Below, piece by piece: positions 17,265 through 24,862 of a stretch of DNA of 64,000 nucleotides. The notes beneath the pieces are model-generated. The model had not been told where the DNA came from. It searched no databases and saw only the letters and a program-made list of their open reading frames with translations. The DNA lies in assembly GCF_900142465.1 (NCBI RefSeq), contig NZ_FRAX01000017.1, positions 1 to 64,000 on the forward strand. The letters run 5' to 3'. The position numbers and the translations under genes were made by a program. Source of the DNA: Fibrobacter sp. UWH6 (GTDB lineage: Bacteria > Fibrobacterota > Fibrobacteria > Fibrobacterales > Fibrobacteraceae). Positions within the stretch are counted from its first letter, which is position 1, and each line of letters starts with the position of its first letter.

Positions 17265-17696
17265 TCACTTTTTCTTCGCATCGTACTTCGCAGACGTATC
17301 TACAAGATTCATCCCGAAATCAAAATATGACTCCGGAGTCACATCGAAAACGGCTGCCAACTTGGTAGCCATTTTTCGTGAAACTGTACGACGGCCACGT
17401 TCAATTTCAGAAAGATTCTGAACAGAGATTCCCAATTTTTCGGATAGAACTTTCTGAGTCCAGCCGCGAAGTTCACGGTCAGCCTTGACAGCATCGCCAG
17501 GAGACATTTTCTCGGCAATTCCCTTAAGCACTTCTGAATTATCCAGATCAATAAATTCATCATCATCGCTAACGTCCACAGAAGGGAAAAGGCTGCGCAT
17601 GATTCCAATGACGCAATCAGGAATGTTACCTTTAATCTGGAATACAACAGGTTCCTTAGTGCCGGGCATAGGGGGCGCTTTCACGACTGCCAACAT
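17265..17696 (-). CDS. XRE-family antitoxin of a RelE-type toxin-antitoxin pair
   Basis: 143 residues with the start at 17696, preceded by GAGGTG. The first 75 residues are an acidic N-terminal region. Residues about 78-135 are an XRE/HipB helix-turn-helix (RGWTQKVLSEKLGISVQN, LSEIERGRR). The gene overlaps the toxin gene by 41 bases in another frame, giving the toxin-first order seen in HigBA-like pairs. It would neutralise the toxin and repress the shared promoter at 17935-17963. Confidence 0.82.
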   Translation of the reverse strand: MLAVVKAPPMPGTKEPVVFQIKGNIPDCVIGIMRSLFPSVDVSDDDEFIDLDNSEVLKGIAEKMSPGDAVKADRELRGWTQKVLSEKLGISVQNLSEIERGRRTVSRKMATKLAAVFDVTPESYFDFGMNLVDTSAKYDAKKK

Positions 17697-17928
17697 AATA
17701 CACCTCAATGGTTAGCGTTCCGTTTTTACAAGTCCAACAGGCCACCCATTTACGAGATAAATGGCAGTGATACTTGTCGGGTCCAAGTTTTGAATAATTC
17801 ATAAGAGCCGGCTGCTCAGGGCCCTTCTCCTTGAGTAGTTGCTTCAAACGAATAAATTTATTTTGTTCGGCTACAGGCATTTTCTGAATACATTTTTCAA
17901 CCGAACGTTTGGCGATTACAACGTACAT
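17656..17928 (-). CDS. RelE/ParE-superfamily toxin
   Basis: 90 residues. The pattern VVIAKRSVEKCIQKMP, then KLGPDKYHCHLSRKWVACW, then LTIEVYYVGSRESAPY matches small RelE/HigB-like mRNA interferases, which cut mRNA on the ribosome. The C-terminal HxxR-like and Tyr positions are compatible but the exact catalytic residues are not assigned. First gene of a two-gene operon with the overlapping XRE antitoxin. The promoter is almost on top of the ATG. Confidence 0.8.
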   Translation of the reverse strand: MYVVIAKRSVEKCIQKMPVAEQNKFIRLKQLLKEKGPEQPALMNYSKLGPDKYHCHLSRKWVACWTCKNGTLTIEVYYVGSRESAPYARH

Positions 17929-17934
17929 GAAAAC

Positions 17935-17963
17935 AATATAGCCAAAAAATGGCTACAAAGCAA
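17935..17963 (-). promoter_or_regulatory. Promoter with palindromic operator for the RelE/XRE pair
   Basis: On the minus strand TTGCTT (17958-17963), a 17-base spacer and TATATT (17935-17940) form a sigma70-like promoter. The spacer contains the inverted repeat AGCCAAAAAATGGCT (17940-17954), a likely antitoxin operator. TATATT ends seven bases before the toxin ATG, so the mRNA may be leaderless. Confidence 0.6.
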
Positions 17964-17993
17964 GATGTTTATTTACACTATAAACTTTTTGCT

Positions 17994-18203
17994 CTATGCA
18001 TGTTTCATTTCTTCCATAAACTCATTTGCATCATCAAAATGGAATATGGAAATGCCACGACTACCAAGGAACTTTATAAAATCCTCTTCAGTCATCCCCG
18101 TCAAGCGAGGACAGGTGCCGGCTCAAGCAAGCTTGGCCGTCGCGACTCTCATGCAAACAGTTGTTCTTGACACATTTATTTCATTTATGTATACTTTGAA
18201 CAT
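17994..18203 (-). pseudogene. UPF0175-family antitoxin gene with an in-frame TGA
   Basis: Translating 18203 to 17994 gives MFKVYINEINVSRTTVCM, RVATAKLA, a TGA at codon 27 (18123-18125), then AGTCPRLTGMTEEDFIKF, LGSRGISIFHFDD and a TAG stop. The second half matches the GMxxxxFIxxLGxxGIxxF pattern of UPF0175 antitoxins, and the whole frame has the right length (69 codons). The TGA falls where these proteins carry an ordinary residue. A nonsense-inactivated gene is the simplest reading. No PIN-type partner lies next to it. Confidence 0.65.
18167..18195 (+). promoter_or_regulatory. Near-consensus sigma70 promoter
   Basis: TTGACA (18167-18172), 17 bases, TATACT (18190-18195): 11 of 12 consensus positions at the ideal spacing. 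Transcription would start near 18202, immediately before the hairpin of the candidate small RNA. It lies antisense to the UPF0175 relic. Confidence 0.55.
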
Positions 18204-18266
18204 AAACAGGCCTGTAACGAAGTTGTCCCACCATAGGGGAACCAACGATGTTACGGGCCTTTTTTA
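18202..18266 (+). ncRNA. Candidate 60-65 nt structured small RNA
   Basis: An 11-bp outer stem AGGCCTGTAAC (18208-18218) / GTTACGGGCCT (18250-18260) encloses an inner stem GTTG-tCCC / GGG-acCAAC. The outer stem runs straight into T6, a full intrinsic terminator. With the promoter at 18167-18195 this makes a self-contained transcription unit. Its last 16 bases are antisense to the end of the restriction gene R2, whose stop codon is inside the stem. It could instead be only a terminator for some other plus-strand transcript. Confidence 0.42.
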
Positions 18267-19516
18267 TTTGCGGTCGTAATCACATTCGCAAACTGCTTCT
18301 GTGCAGCATTGCTCTTGCTATAATTTTGCATCACATTTTTTATATCAAGCAGGACGCCGTGAATTTTGTGGTAAGGTTTTACAAGACCTTTTGCCACATC
18401 CGTATTTTTCCAATCACTATAGGCGTAGCCTAGATATTTCATTTTAAATGGGTACAAAAAATTCTCTGCAGTTACCGCACCCGCACAGTAAGGCATCAGA
18501 AAAACGTTATAAACCGTTTTGCCAATTTTTTGTTCAGCAAATTCAGCATAGGCAAGCTGCTTGGTGATGGATTCTGATTGCGGCAACGTTCTGCCATCAA
18601 TGCCGTAAGTATAATACTTGGAATCCAGAACAAAGATTTTGTCATCCACTTTCATGATGGTATCAGGACGCATTTCAACACGACCCGCATTTTTACCATC
18701 AATAACCCAGCCGCAATTTGGATAATAATCTTCTCGATGTTCTGTTCCGAAAATGCGCTCAATCATCGCTTCCCAAACAGGAGCAAAAGAATTTACCCCA
18801 AAATAAAATTCATCGGGAATCACATTTTCGTCAGACACGTTTTTTCCGAGGTATTCCACAATCCTCAGCATATCCTGGAAAATTGCAAGTGCGCGATCAT
18901 GGAATGTTTTGGAGGCTTTCGTCATCAAGACAGAAGAAAACATCTCGTAGTCAAAATCAAGGGCGGGAGGTTCCTGGATATCAACGCCAAAAACAAAACC
19001 GATTCTTTTTGCAGCATCCCACACGCAGAATTTATGGATAAGCGAAATCAGTTCACATTCATTATTGTCCGTTTGTCGTGTAACTGGATCAAGATAGACC
19101 ACACTATCATTAACAACATCCGGCCTCAAAGTTTTTATTGTTCGATTCCAATCAACTTTGCCGTTTCCACCCTGCTTAAAGACCACCTCCTGCTCGGAGT
19201 AATAGCCATACTCCATAAAATTCCGGAGTAGGTTGACATAAGCTAGCATAGGAAAATCTGAAGACGATTTTTCAACATCCCTTCCGATAATGTTTGAATT
19301 TTCGTGAACCTCGATCAGCTCCGAATCAGAAAGCACATCAAACAACTGCATAATATCCTGGCGAAGCTCATCTTCGTCAAGTTCTGCAATAGCGTCATCA
19401 TTCTTAAAGTATCCAGCAGGAAAACAAATTTCAAGACAACCGTCATTACGGATGCCGACAAATTCATCGCCACGCAATTTCGCTTCGCAAGTGCAGTAAT
19501 CGTTTAGCTTTTGCAT
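18251..19516 (-). CDS. LlaJI-family restriction endonuclease subunit (R2)
   Basis: 421 residues. In LlaJI, R2 is the nuclease subunit that works with a McrB-like GTPase, R1. The C-terminal region carries VEMRPDTIMKVDDKIFVLD then SKYYTYG, a PD-(D/E)xK-type D...DxK core as in LlaJI/McrC nucleases. I start at the ATG 19516, eight bases after the stop of the upstream ATPase gene. A longer frame would use a TTG and overlap that gene. With R1 and the methylase upstream on the same strand this completes a restriction system. Base composition is more AT-rich than the flanks. Confidence 0.78.
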   Translation of the reverse strand: MQKLNDYCTCEAKLRGDEFVGIRNDGCLEICFPAGYFKNDDAIAELDEDELRQDIMQLFDVLSDSELIEVHENSNIIGRDVEKSSSDFPMLAYVNLLRNFMEYGYYSEQEVVFKQGGNGKVDWNRTIKTLRPDVVNDSVVYLDPVTRQTDNNECELISLIHKFCVWDAAKRIGFVFGVDIQEPPALDFDYEMFSSVLMTKASKTFHDRALAIFQDMLRIVEYLGKNVSDENVIPDEFYFGVNSFAPVWEAMIERIFGTEHREDYYPNCGWVIDGKNAGRVEMRPDTIMKVDDKIFVLDSKYYTYGIDGRTLPQSESITKQLAYAEFAEQKIGKTVYNVFLMPYCAGAVTAENFLYPFKMKYLGYAYSDWKNTDVAKGLVKPYHKIHGVLLDIKNVMQNYSKSNAAQKQFANVITTANKKGP

Positions 19517-19524
19517 TTGTGATC

Positions 19525-20889
19525 TCACAAGCAGATTGCCATATAAGGCGGAATGCAAACAGTATCATCGTCCCGAATGGCAAAATTCTTCGGATGGATT
19601 ATATAAGAAGTCTTAATACGCTTTTTGAATTTCTTCTTAAACGATTCAAGCGATGTGGTGGTGTAATTTTTTGAAGACTTGACTTCGATTGGAATGATTC
19701 TTGAACCTACCGAATCAGATTCACTAATCATAAAATCAATTTCAATATCGTTGCGATGTTTTTCCTGATTGAAATGGGTATAAAAATAAAGCTTATGTCC
19801 TTGAGATACAAGCATCTGCGCAATGACATTTTCAAAGAGCATACCCTTATTAATCGCAAGCTTTTCGTTCATGATTTCCTTGTACAAGGATTCCTTTGAA
19901 ATCTGGTTTTCGCCAAAAGCCATAGAGAACAAAAGGCCTGTATCGCCCATATAGCACTTGACTGCGGAATCGTCCGCGTTCAAGCCAAAGCCAATATTTG
20001 GATCGGAGCACTTGAAACAGTTGTTTGCAATCATGGAATTGGAAAGCCACAGGAAGGTATTCTCATAGCTATTTTCACTACCGAGTCCCCCAGCGATCTT
20101 TGAAAATACAACTCGCTTTTCGTGCTTAGACAAAAATGCAGGAATCTGTTCAAATGTCGAAAGGACTTTCCCCTTATATGAGCCCTTGATTTTTTGAACA
20201 TCCTTTTTGTAGAGTTCAATAATCTTGCGCTTTGCCTTGTCGCTATAGTCAAAGCTGTAGGTGTTTTCAAGGAATGCGACAATGGATTGTGGCATGCCCC
20301 CTATCAGAATATACTGTTTGAATAGACGCATGCACTCCTTATGGAGTGGTTCATCCAACGCCTTCTTCCTTGAAAACGCATCGCGGATAAAGTCACATAT
20401 ATTCGGCTTATCCATCGCCCAGCAAAATTCCTCAAAATCCATGGGGAACATCTGGATGGATGTTTCTTCCGAGGGGATGGTAATATCCTTGACATTTTCG
20501 TAAATGGAAATAAGAGAGCCTGTTTCAATATAATCGAACCTGCCGTCTTTCACCAACTTTTTGATGGATTGCCTTGCCTTCGGAAATCTTTGCACCTCAT
20601 CAAAAATAATCAGGGATTCCCTCGGGTAGAGATTCACGCCATAAGTATATGAAAGGATATTGAAAAATGCCGAAAGATCATTCATTTTATCAAAGGCATC
20701 TAGTACAGCCTTTTCGCAGTCATTAAAATCAATCAGAATGTAGGAACGGTATTCGTTTTTCGCGAATTCTTCTACGATGGTACTTTTTCCAATACGACGC
20801 GCGCCCTCTATAAGAAGGGCTTCTCGACCTTTGGATTCTTCCTTCCAATTCAGAAGTTCTTGATAAATCTTGCGTCTAAAAGTAATCAT
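19525..20889 (-). CDS. AAA ATPase of the AAA_14/DUF4143 type, inserted in the restriction operon
   Basis: 454 residues. Walker A is GARRIGKST (about 29-37) and Walker B LIIFDEVQ. The C-terminal part (DUF4143 region) ends with a PD-(D/E)xK-like core: DIEIDFMI followed by IPIEVKSSKNY. The biochemical role of this common bacterial family is not established. It sits between R1 and R2, with its own promoter and three operator-like repeats upstream (20912-21018). This suggests an insertion into the operon or a regulated accessory subunit. The TTGCGT -35 box overlaps one repeat. Confidence 0.8.
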   Translation of the reverse strand: MITFRRKIYQELLNWKEESKGREALLIEGARRIGKSTIVEEFAKNEYRSYILIDFNDCEKAVLDAFDKMNDLSAFFNILSYTYGVNLYPRESLIIFDEVQRFPKARQSIKKLVKDGRFDYIETGSLISIYENVKDITIPSEETSIQMFPMDFEEFCWAMDKPNICDFIRDAFSRKKALDEPLHKECMRLFKQYILIGGMPQSIVAFLENTYSFDYSDKAKRKIIELYKKDVQKIKGSYKGKVLSTFEQIPAFLSKHEKRVVFSKIAGGLGSENSYENTFLWLSNSMIANNCFKCSDPNIGFGLNADDSAVKCYMGDTGLLFSMAFGENQISKESLYKEIMNEKLAINKGMLFENVIAQMLVSQGHKLYFYTHFNQEKHRNDIEIDFMISESDSVGSRIIPIEVKSSKNYTTTSLESFKKKFKKRIKTSYIIHPKNFAIRDDDTVCIPPYMAICL

Positions 20890-20911
20890 GAGATCAGTCC
20901 CGGATGCTCAT

Positions 20912-21018
20912 AATATACTTAATAAACATAAAAAACGCAAGGTATTCTACTGCTTATTAATGTTAAAAACGCAAAGTATTTTATATCGAAATAACGGCAA
21001 AAACGCAGAGTATTTCTA
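20912..21018 (-). promoter_or_regulatory. Promoter with three 34-nt-spaced direct repeats before the first DUF4143 ATPase
   Basis: Plus-strand repeats AAAAACGCAAGGTATTCTA, AAAAACGCAAAGTATTTTA and AAAAACGCAGAGTATTTCT start at 20931, 20965 and 20999, exactly 34 bases apart. Read on the minus strand, the copy nearest the gene supplies TTGCGT as a -35 box, then a 17-base spacer and TATATT (20912-20917). Protein bound to the repeats would compete with RNA polymerase. Confidence 0.7.
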
Positions 21019-21031
21019 ATTTTTGTAGCTA

Positions 21032-22882
21032 TCACGCCCCAAAACTCTTAAACACCCCAAATTTGAGTTCATGGAATTTTGAAATCAGGGTTTCTAGCGT
21101 ATCACAACCTTCGGCAAAAATCTGAGGGCGCTTGAACTTGAAAGCATCATCCCACAAATACTTCAGGACCTTTTCGGCAAAAATCTTTTCTGGAATTTCG
21201 CCATTCACGTTGCAAACAAACCAAACGCCAAGACGCTTGTCTTCGGTACTGGAAAGGCCCTTAAGCACCTGCGTAATCTTATTGTTGGCCCATTCCCAGA
21301 ATTCGCCCCAGGAAGTTTCTGTTCCAGCAATTTTTGCATCGTGCTGATTGCGGAAAGCTTCGGTTTTAAAACCGTCAACGCTACCTTTTGCAAATTCATT
21401 GCAGACCAGTTCCATATCAAAGCGACGCTGGAACGCATTATCCAAAGTGAATACATTCTGGTCGCTAGTATTCATGGTTGCAAAAATGGAAAGGTTGGGC
21501 GGCAAACGGATTGCCGTATTCTCGGTGAAATGAAGTTTTCCATTTTCACCAAAACCCAGCCAGTTAATGTCTATCGATTTATAGGCAGAAACTTCGCCCC
21601 TTCCGTCTTCTTCAGAAAATTCTACCGGAGTGTCACAACCGTCGTGAGATTCATTTGCAAAGCTCCTGATATCGCGAATGTAGTCGTTCAAATCTTCATG
21701 ATCAATGCCATATACACTCCAACTGGGACCGTAGCCAAACTCGTCCTTTTCATCATTAGGCTTTATGCGGTCACACAGCTGGAAAACTTCGCCAAGAATT
21801 GCCGAAGCTTTCCCGCGATTGATTTCATCAATGACCAAATAAAACTCTTGGTTCGGATTCAAGTAGGCACGGCGCAAAATTTTTGCAAAAGGGCCTGCCA
21901 CAAATTCATAAGTTACGGAATGGTTCCTTATCTTTGGACGAATCTGGCCAATGAATTCTGAATTTGTATAATCCGGATGGAAGACAACGCAGACCTTGTT
22001 AAAGTCAGGGACACTCTTCAACTTTTCCTTAATCGTATTGGACTTGCCACAGCCCGGAACACCATAGTAGATGATTTGGGAGGGGGTGAAAGAGGGATTG
22101 TTTTTTTTCGGAGAATCCTCTAATTCTAATGAACAATAATCAACATCATCTAAATCAACTTTTAAAACATTTGCATCACCAATACAACCTTCATGTGAAG
22201 CAAATTCAAATGCAGCAACTCCGTTGCGAATAAGGGTATGTAATGAAGTTTTTATATCACTTGATAAAAGGCTTGCCTTTTGAACAATTTTATTAATGCT
22301 CAAATTTTTCTTAGCGATAATATGTCCATATCTGAAACCAAAAATAGGATAACCCTTAACCTTATATCTGTCATGTATTTCTTTCAAACATTCAGCAAGT
22401 TTATCTAAAAGTTGTTCAACATTTAAACCTGCAGCAAACTCATTTTCATCAACTAAAGGGAAAACTAAACTTGATGTTTTCAATGCTTCGTTTAAATGTA
22501 ATTCTTGTTCTGCTTGACGCTTTTTATCAGAATCCTCTTCAATAATTTTTTTTATTTGAACAAGTAAATCTTTAAACTTCTTTTGACTATGTATTTGCAT
22601 CTTACTTTCATAATCTGCATAAGCATAAACATACTCGTAAGACTCGAATTCATTTCTCAACGTTAAATTTATTGCATCTGGAGAGTATTTGCACGTCCCA
22701 TTATATTTTGATACAAATCCCCTTTCTGCAAATTCGCGTGCAGTTCTTCCCGGATCTCCAACCCTTGAAATTCCTAGAATGTCACAAACTTCATTTGCTT
22801 CATCACGAATAAATTCGGGCGACAACTCTTCATTCTCAAATTTTCTAAAAATACTGGAAATGATATCTTTTACACTTGCCAT
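21032..22882 (-). CDS. McrB-like AAA+ GTPase, restriction subunit R1 (LlaJI type)
   Basis: 616 residues. The N-terminal 290 residues are likely the DNA-recognition and coiled part. The C-terminal motor has Walker A YGVPGCGKS, the McrB-typical FHPDYTNSEFIGQIRP, Walker B YLVIDEINRG, and the NTSDQ...LDNAFQRRF block. In LlaJI and McrBC this subunit hydrolyses GTP to move on DNA and activate the nuclease subunit. I start at 22882, one base after the methylase stop, because GGAGGG lies just upstream inside the methylase end. Confidence 0.85.
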   Translation of the reverse strand: MASVKDIISSIFRKFENEELSPEFIRDEANEVCDILGISRVGDPGRTAREFAERGFVSKYNGTCKYSPDAINLTLRNEFESYEYVYAYADYESKMQIHSQKKFKDLLVQIKKIIEEDSDKKRQAEQELHLNEALKTSSLVFPLVDENEFAAGLNVEQLLDKLAECLKEIHDRYKVKGYPIFGFRYGHIIAKKNLSINKIVQKASLLSSDIKTSLHTLIRNGVAAFEFASHEGCIGDANVLKVDLDDVDYCSLELEDSPKKNNPSFTPSQIIYYGVPGCGKSNTIKEKLKSVPDFNKVCVVFHPDYTNSEFIGQIRPKIRNHSVTYEFVAGPFAKILRRAYLNPNQEFYLVIDEINRGKASAILGEVFQLCDRIKPNDEKDEFGYGPSWSVYGIDHEDLNDYIRDIRSFANESHDGCDTPVEFSEEDGRGEVSAYKSIDINWLGFGENGKLHFTENTAIRLPPNLSIFATMNTSDQNVFTLDNAFQRRFDMELVCNEFAKGSVDGFKTEAFRNQHDAKIAGTETSWGEFWEWANNKITQVLKGLSSTEDKRLGVWFVCNVNGEIPEKIFAEKVLKYLWDDAFKFKRPQIFAEGCDTLETLISKFHELKFGVFKSFGA

Positions 22883-22883
22883 A

Positions 22884-24026
22884 TTAGCCCTCCAGTTTTT
22901 CTGCAATCTTTTTGGAAATAGCCTTCACAACAGGAACAGCAACAGAATTTCCAAACTGGTGGTACATTTGAGTCCTCGAAACAGGAATCTTGAATTCCTG
23001 TGGATACCCCATAATGGCTTTACACTCTTTTTCTGTAAGAAGACGAAGCCCTGTTTTTCCTCCTCTTACAAAGGTTCCTGTAATTCGCTGAATCTTATGA
23101 TACGACGCACAAAGGGTCTTTACAGGAAAGTCTGATGTTGCATCAATAATTTCTGGATGACCATCATCCTTTTTGTAGATGTACGACTTCTGCAAATGTT
23201 CTGAAATTGAAGGTCCTTCCGCATCAACCTCAACAAACTGACCAATACCGATTTTCTTATCGCAAGGTTTGGGAAATTCAAAATCAGTAATTTTCAAATC
23301 CTTTCTAAAACCAACAATGTAAAGGCGCTTTCGTTCTTGGGGGACCTTGTAATCAGCACTATTTAAAACCTTAATAAAGACCTCATAATTCAATTCCTTC
23401 TTTAAGGTTTCCATAATGATTTCAAGTGTTTTTCCGTCATTATGATTTACAAGTCCAGGAACATTTTCCAACAGGAATGCCTTGGGTTGTTTAACCTTCA
23501 CGATATTCGCGATATAGAAGAACAAAGTCCCCTGAGTCTTATGTTCAAACCCTTCGCGTTTTCCTATAGAGCTAAAAGGCTGACAAGGAAAGCCTCCTGT
23601 TAGCACATCAAAATCAGGAATTGTTTTAGGATCAACTTTCGTTATATCACCGAAAGGAACGTCTGCATAATTCACAGAATATGTTTGCTTCGCAGAAGAA
23701 TCCCATTCACTCGTAAAAACGCATTCTCCGCCGTTCTCTTGCATCGCAAGTCTAAAACCACCTATACCAGCAAACAAATCGATAAAAGAAAATTTTGGAT
23801 TTCTCTTTGGAGGATACTGCGCAAAATTTTTCAGATATTCAGCCTTACTTGGAAGCTTATTTAAATCAACTCCATTTTTTCTCAGAATAGACTCGTAGTG
23901 TAAAGCTTGAGGCGATCCCTGCAGAGACAGGTAATGGCTGATTACAGCTAAATCCTCATCAAAATGAACATCTCCCAAACATGTTCTTAATTGCTTTACA
24001 AGATCGCTATTTCCTACCGTAGCCAT
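22884..24026 (-). CDS. DNA (cytosine-5-)methyltransferase of the restriction system
   Basis: 380 residues. C5-methylase motifs in order: I FIDLFAGIGGFR, IV GGFPCQPFSSIG with the catalytic Cys, VI ENVPG, VIII QERKRLYIVG, and X QFGNSVAVPV. The N-terminal 75-residue extension before motif I is unusual and may bind a partner. It protects host DNA against R1/R2. LlaJI itself uses two C5-methylases for an asymmetric site. Only one is visible here, so the site may be palindromic or the second enzyme may lie elsewhere. First gene of the M-R1-ATPase-R2 run. Confidence 0.92.
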   Translation of the reverse strand: MATVGNSDLVKQLRTCLGDVHFDEDLAVISHYLSLQGSPQALHYESILRKNGVDLNKLPSKAEYLKNFAQYPPKRNPKFSFIDLFAGIGGFRLAMQENGGECVFTSEWDSSAKQTYSVNYADVPFGDITKVDPKTIPDFDVLTGGFPCQPFSSIGKREGFEHKTQGTLFFYIANIVKVKQPKAFLLENVPGLVNHNDGKTLEIIMETLKKELNYEVFIKVLNSADYKVPQERKRLYIVGFRKDLKITDFEFPKPCDKKIGIGQFVEVDAEGPSISEHLQKSYIYKKDDGHPEIIDATSDFPVKTLCASYHKIQRITGTFVRGGKTGLRLLTEKECKAIMGYPQEFKIPVSRTQMYHQFGNSVAVPVVKAISKKIAEKLEG

Positions 24027-24041
24027 CTACTCGCTCCAATC

Positions 24042-24069
24042 AAAAAGGGTTGAACCTGAGTTCAGCCCT
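24042..24069 (-). terminator. Hairpin with T5 just upstream of the methylase start
   Basis: On the minus strand AGGGCTGAAC / GTTCAACCCT (TCAG loop) is followed by T5, sixteen bases before the methylase ATG. It reads as an intrinsic terminator pointing toward the methylase gene, so it is either the end of an upstream transcript or an attenuator of the operon. Confidence 0.65.
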
Positions 24070-24143
24070 TCGTTCGGAGCGATGTTCCTAGCCTGATTTT
24101 ACGGCAGCACTTTCCAGCATTTGATGCGGCACCTGCACAAAAC

Positions 24144-24430
24144 AAAAAGGCGAGGAGCATTGCTGCTTCTCGCCGAAAGTTGCGACATTCTACAATTCAA
24201 AAACAAAACTCGCGGACGACTCCGGCGGCACACCATAGGCGCCAAGCCAGATTTCGCCATACGCCAAAACGCCTTGGCGCAATTGCACAAAAGCGAGGTC
24301 GAGACCACTGGGTACACGACCCCCAGGGTACAATGCGCCCATGGCACTCATGGGCATCCGAGATTTGTCCTGTTCCTTGTGCGAAAAGAGTGTCGAAGTT
24401 CCTAGCCGAGAACGAGAGCAAAACTCACAT
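24144..24430 (-). ncRNA. Structured minus-strand element C in the restriction operon leader
   Basis: Stems are GCCCATG/CATGGGC (24337-24355), CTGGG/CCCAG (24308-24326) and GCGCCAAG/CTTGGCGC (24238-24279). The 3' end is a strong terminator, GGCGAG...CTCGCC with an inner AGCA/TGCT stem and T5 (24144-24174). The 5' end shares CTAGRAACTTCGACA with elements A and B but lacks their closing helix. No clear promoter is seen. It may be a diverged relative or the 3' part of a longer leader. Confidence 0.4.
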
Positions 24431-24532
24431 TGCGAGAGTCATAGAAAAACTTGCTTACAAGGTTTATTCATGACCGAGCATCAAGAGTTTCTACAAAACT
24501 CACCGAGCGCCCTTATACGGCTCGGACCAAAC

Positions 24533-24762
24533 GAAAAAAGGCGCCAGACCGAACGCATTTATCAGCTAGAGGCCTTCGACAACCTGACACAAATAAATAC
24601 GACGATCCGCGCCCAATTGCACAATCTAGCGTACATTCATCCAGAATGCACACAACGCAAAACATGGCCGTCCGGTAAACCGGGCGGCAAGCACGTCGTT
24701 TCGTCTTACTCACCGTGTCTTGAAATGTCGAAGTTTCTAGCTGTGAATAAGAGAACTCTTAT
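24533..24762 (-). ncRNA. Structured RNA element, copy A
   Basis: Predicted minus-strand transcript of about 230 nt. The 5' strand CAGCTAGA-aa-CTTCGACA (24743-24726) is perfectly complementary to TGTCGAAG-gcc-TCTAGCTG (24581-24563). A 10-bp hairpin GCCGCCCGGT/ACCGGACGGC lies at 24667-24688. The 3' end is a terminator: GGCGC/GCGCC, inside it GTATTTAT/ATAAATGC and AGGTT/GGCCT, then T6 (24534-24539). The closing helix shares bases with the innermost terminator stem, so the two folds exclude each other unless they form a pseudoknot. A one-base indel relative to copy B in the conserved core rules out a conserved protein. Confidence 0.6.
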
Positions 24763-24769
24763 GGAGATG

Positions 24770-24799
24770 AATATAGAATAAAATCACTTTTATGGTCAA
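24770..24799 (-). promoter_or_regulatory. Promoter of RNA element A
   Basis: Minus strand TTGACC (24794-24799), 18 bases, TATATT (24770-24775). The same boxes at the same spacing precede copy B. Confidence 0.6.
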
Positions 24800-24862
24800 C
24801 CAAGGCCATATTTATTTGACCCGTTTTGACCCGTTTTGACCGTACGGGGGAACACCCAAGTT

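Noticed and set aside
17994-18203. Selenocysteine at the TGA of the UPF0175 gene
   Set aside because: UPF0175 proteins are not selenoproteins and no SECIS-like hairpin follows the TGA.
24121-24781. Open frames in 24.1-24.8 kb and 26.2-26.5 kb that look alike as short proteins
   Set aside because: The shared core differs by a one-base indel between the copies, while paired stems are kept, so conservation is at RNA level rather than protein level.
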